Positions 33,276-43,396 of a stretch of DNA of 64,000 bases are shown here, piece by piece; positions within the stretch are counted from its first letter, which is position 1; each line of letters starts with the position of its first letter. This DNA comes from Tillus elongatus. Taxonomy: Eukaryota; Arthropoda; Insecta; Coleoptera; Cleridae. Location: assembly GCA_964006375.1 (NCBI GenBank), contig OZ023264.1, positions 172,458,295-172,522,294 of the forward strand, read 5' to 3'. The notes below the pieces were generated by a model. That model was not told the origin of the DNA and made no database searches. It saw only the letters and a program-made list of their open reading frames with translations. The position numbers were made by a program, and so were the translations under genes.

Positions 33276-33754
33276 TACATCTATTGAAGTGCTTTGTAAC
33301 ACTATTATAGAAACATCCTTATTCAAATTGTTGCTTTGTTATAAATATTAACTAATTTTGAAAAGCCCAAGAAAATGGCTATCAAAGGAAGTAAAAATAC
33401 ACCGCGTGTTCCTTTTAAGACAATAAGAAACCCGTTTCTTTCCATAAGGAGCAATGTTGTATTGCATTATCCGTTAGTTTGTCTATTTGTTACATTGCGT
33501 AATAGTTTTTAATTAATTTTTCGGAAGCAGTAAAGATAAGTATGACAAGCCACATATCATTGAAATCGCCTTAGTTGAAGCTATTAAAGTAGCTAACAAT
33601 ATATAGGTGTTCCACTTAAAAAACAAAACTTTGACATTTCTCTCAATTTTTTTTTTATATTTGAACATACCATTTTATTCGACGACAAAAGGTCTACCAG
33701 AATCAGTTTTCATCTTTTCTGTACCTTGTTAAATAAAGAAAAAACAAATGGCGT

Positions 33755-35450
33755 CCTAAAATGCAAACTTTTCAAAAGCTCACTTTATCTAAGAAACGAA
33801 GAAGGCAGCGACTTCTCTGGCACAGCCATTTTTCATTTCATAATAATCGAGCAGAGTATTGCGAAAACGGTTTGTCTCTATTTTGCCTCGTTGTCGCCGG
33901 CAATTATACTCTCAACCCACCTCCAAATGTTCAACCACCAACAGTCCCCAATGTCGCGCGCTCTCTTTTCTTAATACCAGGAAAGCCTCTGGCCTTGACG
34001 AAATCCCAGCAATTGTTTTTTTCTAAACTGTATCCAATTAATGTAGGAGTCTCTCAAGGTTCAGCTTTAGCCCCTACTTTGTTTCTTCTCCACATCAATA
34101 ACCTCATCCTCTCTAGCATATCCAATCAAGTTCACAGTTACGCGGGATAAATGGAGCCCCAACAATGGGCCTTTATGCTACAAAGTTGCCTTCCCACAGT
34201 CAGGACAGTCGAGTCAGCAGTAATATTGGAGGCACCTGCAAGAATGCAGGTTCAGACTATCAAGTTGGCCTGAATATCATTCGTGAGAATTTACATCAGC
34301 AGATCCAAAGTCACCTCTAGATACACTAGTGCCACACCTGGAGTGTAGTGTATAAATAAGCGCTCACAAGGATACAACCGTTCATTCTTGTACCGAGTAG
34401 TTAGACTCTGCACATCGCACGCTAGACTTTAAATCACTTGTAAGTTGATCGTTACCTTTAACACTATTTTTTATTATTCATTCTTGTATTAAGTATTGAT
34501 TGTTTAAAGTAGTAAATAGATTGTTTAAAAAAGTAAAACGAATTAACCATAAAGTTAAGTCCCGGATGACAGCACTCTCCACTCAAATATACAATATTCC
34601 AAGTCTGCCTCTTTAGCCGAATTATATGATGATCGCAGACTCATGAAGGGTTCTGTCTCTGTGGATCTCCAAGTAGAAATCTTGTACAATTCAACTCCAC
34701 CAAATATCAGTCTTACTTTTTATCTCATAAGAGGTACACCAGCCCTAGACCCATCACAATGAACAACAAAGTTATTCAAAGTAATGGGTCCTTTTCACTT
34801 GTTGGCATTTCTGTCGATCCAAATCTCAATTGGCACCAACATGTTACAACAATTGCAGAAGCGGCTGCTATGTAATTAGGTTTCCTCTTCCGGGCTCGCT
34901 AATACCTTTTACCAGCTAATCTTTATACCCTATATACTTCACAAATAAGGCCAAAGCTCGAATAGTGCTCCCACATCTGGGGTGCCGCTGCCGCTTCTAC
35001 ACTCGCTATCCGGGGCTCCATTATCAATTCTTATCGGTGACCCTACCGTCACCCAAAGGCTGCCATACCTTGTCCACCGACGTGCCGTTGGTGAACTCTT
35101 TCTCTTTCTCTCTCTCTCTCTTTTATAGATATCTGCACGGGCACTGATCAGAGGAGCTTTCTTCCATAGTTCCTTCACCTGCTGCGCCCAACAGATCTAC
35201 CAGGGGAACAGAGCGAATGCACCCTTTTACTGTCCAGGTCACCGCACATAGAACATCTTGTTATGCCCGCTCCTTTGTCCCAAGGATTTCCAAGTTGTGG
35301 AACTCCTTACCGACACATGTTTCTCCTTCTCCTCAGAACCTCCAAACCTTCAAGTCCAGAATTAACAAGGTGCCTCTTTCCTCCTTGCCGAAACCCACGG
35401 TACGATAGTATCTAGACTGTGAGCCCTCGTTGTGTGTTGTTGAAAAAGAA
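33755..35450 (+). pseudogene. LINE-A, plus-strand copy, deleted and interrupted
   Basis: Pieces in order: KASGLDEIPAI-like codons near 33980-34015; an internal deletion of much of the palm; SKLYPINVGVSQGSALAPTL and FLLHINNL up to 34148, where the YADD motif is cut by a 415 bp insert; then from 34568 the remainder, including GISVDPNLNWHQHV, LGFLFRAR, LYTLYTSQIRP, SCYARSFVPRISKLWNSLP and FKSRINKV. Several stops and frameshifts. A (CT)n run lies at 35100-35127. The 3' end is near 35440. This copy is continuous where the one at 18075-20325 is interrupted by mitochondrial DNA. Confidence 0.8.
34149..34563 (+). mobile_element. 415 bp insertion with promoter, LTR-like
   Basis: Splits the LINE-A YADD codons. 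GGAT occurs on both sides (34145-34148 and 34564-34567), a candidate 4 bp target duplication. Inside, TATAAATA at 34351-34358 is followed 31 bp later by the arthropod initiator TCATTC (34382-34387), a good core promoter. The termini are not TG...CA, so solo LTR is only the most likely of several readings. Confidence 0.5.
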
Positions 35451-36170
35451 AATACTTCACATTGACAACGAAAATAAGAGATACTGTACTTATGACTTAT
35501 GACCTTCGTGAAAGGAAGTGAATATTCAGTACTGCTTGAAAATAAAATTCCTTTTATTAATGGTAGGAAACAAGCTTTCGCACGTTTATTTAAGACGTAA
35601 AATTAAGCAAACTTTGAATAGTGTATTTAGCCCTCCTGGCGAACAAAGCAGTTTACATAAAATGTATTAAGATATGACACAAAAGCGTGTACTTAAAGCA
35701 GAGAAAGCAAACCTGTGCTACCTGAATCTCTGACAGGCACAAATAAAAATCATAAACGTTTCTAAATATCTGCGTCTGTCATCTATATGAAAGCTTACGC
35801 TTCACAAAAGCGCACGACAGCGTTTGTGTGCTGATACCAAGTACGAGATTCTGGTAAAATATCACAGAGAGTGACGACGTGGAATATAATAGAAAATTAT
35901 GCAATCTTCCACAAAGTGTGTTTGAGGCTTAAAACTTTACGATTTGCAAACTTGTACCAAGCTGTTGTATGCTCAAGTTAAGAGGATTAATACTCTAAAA
36001 TCTACATAGAATTGCTGAAACCGAAATTAATGTTACTACAAGCCTTCCATACATTTAGAAGTAAAATAGTTAAGACAGAAATAAATACCGGAGAAATTGC
36101 ACTGGGCGTGCAGATTTTGTGCTCTCGACAAAATGCAGTTAGCTGGCAGCAGACCTGTTTATTGTAGGTA
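35451..36170. other. No recognisable gene
   Basis: Nothing recognised. Confidence 0.4.
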
Positions 36171-36184
36171 TGACTAGGCATGTT

Positions 36185-36420
36185 TATACAGGGTGTATAT
36201 AAATGAAGAGGCACAAATTATGCCATATATTCATTTGCTGGAAATAGGTTGATTTAACCTAATATACCTAAATCCCAAGTCGCCTAATAAAAGAGATACA
36301 GGATATCAAAGTATCAAATAAAAAATGGTTTTTCATTAATAATTTCTAAATTTTCGTCAAGCATCTTTTAAATTCTATAGCGAGCAGGTTTGAAAAAATA
36401 ATATGAAAATCATTTATGTC
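36185..36420. repeat. Mariner-end-like sequence
   Basis: TATACAGGGTGTATATAAAT at 36185 followed about 110 bp later by gagatacaggatatcaaagt is the layout of the outer part of several mariner inverted repeats here, but no partner end was found. Confidence 0.4.
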
Positions 36421-36616
36421 TGTCGCTTACTGGGCGCCCTTTACAAACAATGTTGGATTCAATAGGCATTAACTTTTTTCCCAGCAGACGTATACATCCT
36501 CTAGTAACGAAATATGAAATACTGGATTTTTTTAATAAAAAAGGTATATTTATTGACAATGGTTTAAGTCAAGTGTTTGGGAGATACTTTTTACCTACAG
36601 GGATATTAACGTCCAA

Positions 36617-36740
36617 GCAGATAAGTACACGTGAAGAACCCCAAAATCACCACAACATGTTTTTAAGATCTAACGATCGTTTCTTCAGCAAATGCTGGCA
36701 TCATCAGGGGATGAAAATTCTAACCAAAGTATTACTATAC
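36617..36740 (-). repeat. Penelope-type terminal repeat with hammerhead-like motif
   Basis: On the minus strand: CTGATGA (36701-36707), 17 nt containing the stem CAGC-ATTT-GCTG, GAAACGATCG then TT. The conserved tail follows (tgttgtggtgattttggggt, tcacgtgtacttat). The hammerhead core is complete in this copy and the cleavage triplet would be GUU. No Penelope protein lies nearby. A 175-codon plus-strand frame across it (36450-36977) is accidental. Confidence 0.5.
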
Positions 36741-36979
36741 CTATACTTATATGACTATCAGGTAGACGATGAAAGCGAAAGAAAAACTGTAGTCGGAGGC
36801 GTATCGTTTATCTATTGTGTCGATATTGAACGGACAAGGTTGACGACCTGCCCTAATCTTTTGCTTGACAAATTTATGAGCCCTTATCTAATTTTAAAAG
36901 ATAATGGGCTTGAAAGCAAAGAGTCGCGCTATTTAAGGAGTTCACTTTCTTTATTGGTATATAAATTCACTATGTAAAT

Positions 36980-37315
36980 ACCGTAAAACGCGATGAGCAC
37001 CGACAACTAAATCTGGGGATATATTACTAACTACCGCACATCTTTTTATTAAAGCAAAAGAAGGTTTCGCCCACAAGTATTGATTTCTTAGATAGAGGAA
37101 GGACGAAAGGGTTTTTTATCTACCTTGCGGGCACAACGTAGTGACCGGAGGTTATTGAGCATACTATATTAATCTGTCTGACTAATTAGGAGTGTTTCGC
37201 TGGTCAACTGCAAAGTTAAAATAAAGGGCTTGAAATCAAAGGTGACGCACGGTTTAATGAAGTGTTATTCCTAATCGATTTGAAAATATATACGCTCTCA
37301 TAAGCGTCAAGCAAA
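36980..37315. other. No recognisable gene
   Basis: Nothing recognised. Confidence 0.4.
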
Positions 37316-37316
37316 G

Positions 37317-37551
<235 letters not shown>

Positions 37552-39010
37552 GTACGAATGTATTTATATTTCTAAGCCAAGAAAAAAATGAAAGTTCCTT
37601 AAGCCGAGCTCCGTAATTGATTTATAGCCCTTTGTGTGCCTCTCTTTGACATAGAAGAGATATTTTCAAAAACCTCCCCGGCAATTAAAATACAATACAT
37701 AGAAAATTTGGTGGGATTTCGTCACTCTTTTTATCGGTCTTTATCTAAGACTGAGTAGAGAAATGTTCGGGACGCAGCAAGTGCGTTGTGGTAGTGAATT
37801 TTTTTTGGAATAGTATATTATAGTGATTCAGCCTTATACTAAAAGTTATAAAACATTACTTTATTTAATTAGGAACAACAAGAAAAGGTCAGGAAAGGCA
37901 AGCAAAAGTATGATCTCTAACTTAAATATTTATACAGTCATTTGAATACAAAACTCAATTAAAACAATTCATAAACAGAAAACATATTTAAAAAAACACC
38001 AGAAAGCTGAACATAAAAAAATTCAGTGGTTCATGCATTGAGGCTGAGTGTATGTATGCAGAAGGGGAAGAAGAACCCCCAGGAAGAAGAAGGTTTCTGC
38101 CCCGTCACAAAAAACCCAGGGGGTATCCTTCCACTTGTTCATGCATACAACTGCCTTCAAAGAATAACGGACAAGAAAGATTTCTTGGAAGTAACCTCTA
38201 AGAAAATTACTGGACCTGGGAGAATATGAGTGTTGCGCGGGGCAGACAGGGTTTAAAGGAGGTATTGCTGCAAAATGTGAAAAACGCATCTTCTCAAAGA
38301 CCGACTAATCAACTTTTCAGCATTTTCCGCTCATATTTCCTCCCCGCCCAGCCCCCAATTTTCTTGGGGGTTGTTGGCAAAAAATGTTCCTTGTCCGTTG
38401 TGCATCCAATGTCTTTTTCAGATAATTTTAAATACAGCACTAAAATAAATACATTCACTTGCTGTACATATATATGCATAAGCTAAATAGGTATAATAAA
38501 GGGAAACGCTCAACTAACATTGGGGCTACACAAACTTAAAAGTATAGAAGACATTTAGACACAAAAATTAGTAAAATATATTTGTAAAATCTAATAAAAA
38601 ACAACAGTTTTACGCTATTATTTCAAATAAACCAACAGGAATACGTTTCGCGGCGATTTCGAAATTTGCGAGTTTATGAATCTAGGTTTTGTCCAAGACT
38701 ATACTGAAATCCGGTCGATGCCGCAAACAAGCAGCTTCTAAATTAAGCTCAATACGCTTGGACGGTTAAAAAACGTAGGTATGTCTACATATAAGAAATT
38801 GAGAAATGTGCTTTAAAGTGCCCATACTGTTACTATCCTACATAATGCATTATTTATTTCCCCCGGTTATACAATAATAATGATGGCAATGAGGTCCCGT
38901 TTTCGTGGCTCAATTAAGAAACATTAAAAACCGAGTGCTAACGTTGCTCTTAGAACATGATTTACTGACATACTTGTTTTATATTTTATGAAAAATTGTA
39001 TTGTTTTAAA
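37552..39010. other. No recognisable gene
   Basis: Contains an R/M terminal motif at 37770 (gggacgcagcaagtgcgttg) without a partner, and a GC-richer stretch at 38030-38390 with accidental open frames on both strands. No gene recognised. Confidence 0.4.
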
Positions 39011-39014
39011 TCAT

Positions 39015-39290
39015 TAACCATCGTCCAATATAATATTTATATCCATGTTTTAAATATGTTAGGTAGTTAAAGATCAGCGGTGTCGTCTAACGTCAGCCAA
39101 CTATCAAGCCGCTTGCAGTCGCATGCTAAAATTTTGCGCTTTTGGAAGCAAACATTGTCCCAGTATTGGGAAAGGAATAAGCCATTGCTGACAATTCACA
39201 AAATTGTTAGTTGATTGTACACAGTCTCCGTCTATAACATTTTGTGTTAACTAGATACTACCTGGTTCCGCACCGAGATCGCGTCCCTGT
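39015..39290 (+). repeat. Duplicated segment, unfilled insertion site
   Basis: Matches 42375-42689 plus 45050-45110 (gttaaagatcagcggtgtcg, caagccgcttgcagt, ttgttagttgattgtacaca, gatactacctggttccgcac). Where the other copy carries a 2.36 kb mariner, this one has a single TA (39218-39219). It therefore records the pre-insertion sequence. Confidence 0.85.
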
Positions 39291-39339
39291 CATACATTTC
39301 ACAAGGTTCTAGTATCTGACATCTGGCAATTATACTTTT

Positions 39340-39625
39340 TTACCCTTAGGGCTCGTCCGCGACTTCGCCGCCCCGAAAGCACTGCATCCTTTGGCCTATT
39401 GTGCATGCCCTTAGTCTTTTTACTTCACCTATTCCAAAATCACTGTGCCTTTAACTGGTCTGCACAGCAATTGGTAGGGTGAAGTTTTATATTGTTCTGT
39501 CTCTGGTCTAGACTAACCGTAGATCAGTTGTCTTTTGCGGTCCAGAGCTTTACACTCACACAAGATGTGCTGGTCTGATTCCTCCCCCTCGTCGCAGAGT
39601 CTGCATACGAGGTCCTCCTCGAACC
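39340..39625 (-). pseudogene. LINE-B, C-terminal end, inverted copy
   Basis: The minus strand encodes EEDLVCRLCDEGEESDQHIL and CECK, then SRPETEQYKTSPYQLL, the same zinc-knuckle end as at 20326-20611. The 3' end (ctaagggtaaaaaag) is at about 39340. The 5' truncation point at 39625 abuts a hairpin. Confidence 0.7.
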
Positions 39626-39735
39626 GAATTTAATTTTAATCTTTCAAAACTTTAATTAAACTAACACATGTTAATATGTTTCAACGCGACAGTTAGTGTT
39701 ATTAAAGTTTTGAAAGATTGAAATTAAATATAGAA
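39626..39735. repeat. Long hairpin upstream of the UPF0193 pseudogene
   Basis: taatctttcaaaactttaat near 39634 pairs with attaaagttttgaaagattg near 39699; the pairing extends inward through actaaca/tgttagt-type bases. Arms of about 40 bp around a loop of about 25. Confidence 0.75.
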
Positions 39736-39742
39736 AATTATA

Positions 39743-40336
39743 ATGGAGTGGCCAAGAAGAAATGTACCACAAGGTGGAATTCTCCATACTGCCAAAACTC
39801 AGTAGAATCCGGAGACGAAACAAGCCTTAAAATTGTTGCTGGACGAAAGCAAACTGTCAATTATTCAGAGAAGAAGATTTGAGTATTTCTTACGAAACGG
39901 AAAACCATTTCCAGTACCAAAATCAAAAGAAGAAAATTCGCTATCAAAACTAAAATAATCTCTTCTTATTAGACCAGGTTCCTCCAAAAGGAAAACCAGG
40001 GAAGACATTATTAAATCTGGACTGTACTAAAGAGAAAAATTTATACCTAAAATAACAGTAGACAGAGAACAAGAAAAATTAAAATTACAAGACAAGATGG
40101 AATTTGGTAAAGCTATAACACCATTAGTTTCAAAGCCAAAACCAAAGAAAGAAAAACCAGACAAGGAAAAGGAATTAAAGCGATTCGATGAATTGACTAG
40201 AGAAATTAAAGAACGAAAAGACTGGCTCAATGAGACGAAAGAACTGGGAGAACGGGAAAAGTATAAGGCTGTTATCCAACAACAAATTCAAGCTAGAGTT
40301 CGTGAGGTGGAAAAGCACAAGATTGGTGATTCATGA
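39743..40336 (+). pseudogene. UPF0193 (EVG1 / C22orf23 homologue) pseudogene
   Basis: An intronless reading region of about 198 codons matches the UPF0193 family, a poorly studied protein conserved in animals. It starts MEWPRRNVPQGGI, has an ALKLLLDESKLS segment, an IKSGLY.REKFIP block, and a C-terminal RFDELTREIKERKDWLNE and YKAVIQQQIQARVREVE. The last 79 codons (40097-40336) are open. Upstream there are a TAG at 39803-39805, a TAA at 40028-40030 and a pair of compensating small frameshifts between about 39900 and 39955. AATAAA lies just after the stop (40335-40340). Lack of introns suggests a processed retrocopy, but no poly(A) tail is visible; a TA tract begins instead. Family members are about 200-220 residues, so this copy is nearly full length. 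Confidence 0.7.
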
Positions 40337-40343
40337 ATAAAGA

Positions 40344-40346
<3 letters not shown>

Positions 40347-40440
<94 letters not shown>
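40347..40440. repeat. (TA)n tract with TG end
   Basis: Left half of a TA tract that was split by the LTR element starting at 40442. It changes to TGTGTGTA at its edge. Confidence 0.95.
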
Positions 40441-40441
40441 A

Positions 40442-40782
40442 TGTAAAGAAATACTTTCTTTAATTGAATCTGCCGCGCTACAGTAGTTGGTAGTAGAGAT
40501 GGTAAGACTGATGAAGACAGTTAGATAGAGACAGAGAAACAGAGAGAAAATGAAAACACGCGTGTATTGTTTTAAATAATTAAACTAGAAGATTATTTAA
40601 AATAAAGTATAATTAGAGGTGTAACGGAGAAAGAAACTTTAATTGTCGTTTCTCTTGTTACAGGTAAGGTGTAAATATTGTATATTATTGTAAAATAGTG
40701 ATTAAAATTAAATACTCTTGTTACAGAGCAACATAATTGTTTATTTCTTTGAAAACCCTCAATAATAGAATAATTGTCTTAT
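40442..40782 (+). repeat. 5' LTR
   Basis: TATAATT at 40608-40614 lies 27-33 bp before AATTGTCGTTTC (40641-40652), the proposed start of R. The 12-base string CTCTTGTTACAG occurs twice, ending at 40663 and 40726. The first is followed by GTAAGG, so the LTR also holds a donor/acceptor-like pair 63 bp apart. Confidence 0.88.
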
Positions 40783-40794
40783 GAAACGACAATT
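40783..40794 (+). promoter_or_regulatory. Primer-binding site, self-complementary
   Basis: GAAACGACAATT starts at the first base after the 5' LTR and is the exact complement of AATTGTCGTTTC at 40641-40652 within the LTR. No TGG-type tRNA site is present. This is the arrangement used by Tf1-type self-priming retrotransposons. Confidence 0.6.
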
Positions 40795-40808
40795 TTAGTC
40801 AACTAGAT

Positions 40809-41237
40809 ATGGATAAGTTGCAATTTGAATTTACAATAGTCGCTTCTCCGAAAGACGAGAAGTCAAATACAATTGCCATAACCTCAATAAAAACAGAAGA
40901 TGGATTGAGGTATGTTTTACAAGGAGAAAATAAATACATGGGAAACCATACAGAATTGATGAAAACAGAAAATTTCTTGAAAGCAAAGAATAGTTTGAAG
41001 AAGAGACATCAATCAAGAAAAGTGTGGATTTCTATGACAGAAGAGTTGAAGAAAATATATATAGATGAAGATAATAATATTCAATTTGCAGGTGAATATT
41101 TACAAGAAGCAGATGAAAAAGAAACAAAAAAGGATGACCTGAGTAAGATATTAGAAAAATTAATAGAAGCATCAGAAAAAAAAGAAGGAGAGAAAAATCT
41201 AAAACATATAGCAGATAATTATATGATTGAAAAATAA
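40809..41237 (+). pseudogene. Gag-like frame of the LTR element
   Basis: 142 codons opening MDKLQFEFTIVASP, with a basic middle (KAKNSLKKRHQSRKVW) and an acidic, lysine-rich coiled-coil-like end (KETKKDDLSKILEKLIEAS). It has the position and composition of the N-terminal part of Gag but no zinc knuckle. It begins 26 bp after the LTR and ends in TAA directly against integrase codons, which marks the internal deletion junction near 41237. I cannot match it to a named family. Confidence 0.6.
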
Positions 41238-41760
41238 ACCATCTTTCAACGACTTGAACGAGAGAGACTTAATCAGACAATAGTAAACAAAATTAGATGT
41301 AGAATGAATGAACGAAAAGAGAAAAAAGCTTGGACAACAGTGGCAAAAGAATGTGTTGAAAAATACAACGAAACAGAACACTCAATAACAGGTTTTGCAC
41401 CAATTTATTTATTAGATGGCACGAACGTTTCTACGGAACCTGATGAAGTAAAGAAAGAAACATATGGAAGATTGGATTAGAGATAAAGGACTAGCATTGG
41501 AAAATACTATTAGATCACATAATTACAATAAAAAACTATTTGATAAAAACCGAAAACAACTAGAACTCAATATAGGAGACAAAGTATATATAGAGAACGG
41601 TAATAAACTAAATAGAAAAAAACTAGACGAACTACGAATAGGACCTTTCGAAATAATAGAGAAAATATCAAACACGATATACAAGATAAACACAGGAAGA
41701 AAAAAAATCAGAGACATGCCTATTCCATATAACAAAACTAACACCGATCTCAGAAATTGA
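41238..41760 (+). pseudogene. Integrase C-terminal remnant
   Basis: In two frames: first ERERLNQTIVNKIRCRMN, which retains the Glu of the catalytic core end, and KYNETEHSITGFAPIYLLDG. Then, after a shift near 41460, HNYNKKLFDKNRKQLELNIG and the GPF/Y-type module RIGPFEIIEKISNTIYKI (41464-41760). The order is that of Ty3/gypsy integrases. Because the upstream polymerase domains are deleted the element cannot move by itself. Confidence 0.8.
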
Positions 41761-41846
41761 AGAAGAAGCAAACAAAGAAGATTTAGAAAAAGATACATAA
41801 TTCGAGAAGCAGCTGTTATTGCGAGTTTTCAGCCCAAGGGGGGAGA

Positions 41847-42182
41847 TGTAAAGAAATACTTTCTTTAATTGAATCTGCCGCGATACAGTAGTTGGCAGTA
41901 GAGATGGTAAGACTGATGAAGACAGTGAGATAGAGACAAAGAAACAGAGAGAAAATGAAAACACGCGTGTATTGTTTTAAATAATTAAACTAGAAGATTA
42001 TTTAAAATAAAGTATAATTAGAGGTGTAACGGAGAAAGAAACTTTAATTGTCGTTTCTCTTGTTACAGGTAAGGTGTAAATATTGTATATTATTGTAAAA
42101 TAGTGATTAAAATTAAATACTCTTGTTACAGAGCAACATAATTGTTTATTTCTTTGAAAACCCTCAATAATAGAATAATTGT

Positions 42183-42187
<5 letters not shown>
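41847..42187 (+). repeat. 3' LTR
   Basis: Same length as the 5' LTR with four visible substitutions, all in the first 115 bases. It is followed immediately by the right half of the split TA tract. Confidence 0.88.

Positions 42188-42268
<81 letters not shown>
42188..42268. repeat. (TA)n tract, right half
   Basis: Continues into the R flank (actgaccatgggaatgggtt, cgctcatttgacgaat, ctctctattagtgaattttt), so the LTR element landed in the TA core of an R repeat. Confidence 0.95.
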
Positions 42269-42272
<4 letters not shown>

Positions 42273-43396
42273 TTTTAACTGACCATGGGAATGGGTTCCA
42301 GTTCGCGCTCATTTGACGAATTTTTCCGAAAGTCTCACCATCGATACCTCTCTATTAGTGAATTTTTATCATTTATAACCATCGTCCAATATTTATATTC
42401 AATATTTATATCCATTTTAAAATATGTAAGGTTATTTAAAAGTCAGTTGTGAAAAGTCAACAAGGCTACATAACAAGCGCAAGCGATGAAGCGTAGAAAT
42501 AACGTACTTATTAAACTTGCAAGCTACTTGCTGCTGTTAAAGATCAGCGGTGTCGTCTAATGTCAGCCAGCTATCAAGCCGCTTGCAGTTGCATGCTAAA
42601 ATTTAGCGCTTTAGGAAGCAAAGATTGTCCCGGTATTATGAAAAGAATGGGGCAGGGCTGACAATCTACAAAATTGTTAGTTGATTGTACAGGGTGGCTC
42701 AAATTCGAGCCTCATCATTGGTATCTCGGAAACTGTAAGAGATACAGTGTCGGCTGAATTATGGCAAAGTTGCGTAATTTGATGTTCAGCAAAATGCAGT
42801 TTAGAAAATTAGAAAATTCCTAATACTTCTGGTGATAATCGGAAAAACAGAAAACTCATATAATCCGTTTTATTTTTTCTGGCGTTATTTGAAAAGATAT
42901 AACAAGATAAATCACACCTCATCAAGGTAACTTTTCCTCTCCTACAAGATGGCATTTTCAAATTTTAAATCCGATGTTTCGTCTTTCAGAAACCATCATC
43001 CACTCCATTTTTTTCAAATACGGCCCTGGATTTTTTATTTGATATTTTGTTATCTTTGTACTACCTCAAAACAATGCCTCATCACAACTTTTGAATTTCC
43101 AACCTTTTGATAACAAAAAAATGACATATTCCCTCTTACTTGAAAATATTTAATACGACTCTGCTTTTGAAACAAAATATTTCTTCAATAATATAATTTC
43201 TATAGGTAGGTAAAGATGAACCAGAATTTATGATTATGAGTCAAATATTTTAAGTTCAATCCAATGCAATGCAATGACATGTCTGTTCGTTCATCTCGGC
43301 GGCTTTAATATTCAGAAATATCCAGCTTGCCTGTCATAATATGACAATAGAACTTTTGACAATTTAACTTTCAAAATAAACATTAAGAGAGCAAAA

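Larger units (their letters stand above)
40442..42187 (+). mobile_element. Ty3/gypsy-type LTR element, deleted, recent
   Basis: Two 341 bp direct repeats (40442-40782 and 41847-42187) start TGTAAAGAAATAC and end ATTGTCTTAT. I count four differences between them, about 1 percent, so the insertion is young. A polypurine tract AAGGGGGGAGA (41836-41846) precedes the 3' repeat. The interior is only about 1.06 kb, with a gag-like frame followed directly by the end of an integrase; protease, reverse transcriptase and RNase H are missing. It sits inside a TA tract. A self-priming signal is described separately. Confidence 0.88.

Noticed and set aside
32898..33351. 142- and 96-codon frames near the cluster of CAGGGTG ends
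   Set aside because: They read through mariner-like ends and a GC-rich hairpin; no domain, and the frames oppose each other.
36450..36977. 175-codon open frame, the longest non-transposon frame
   Set aside because: It crosses a Penelope terminal repeat lying on the opposite strand, has no recognisable domain, and the part over the repeat is not open in the other copies of that repeat.
38023..38289. Open frames on both strands in a GC-richer patch
   Set aside because: Opposite frames over the same bases, low complexity (KKNPQEEE) and no motif.
40831..41964. Minus-strand open frames opposite the LTR element genes
   Set aside because: Shadows of the A-rich gag and integrase strand, giving Phe/Leu/Ser-rich nonsense peptides.
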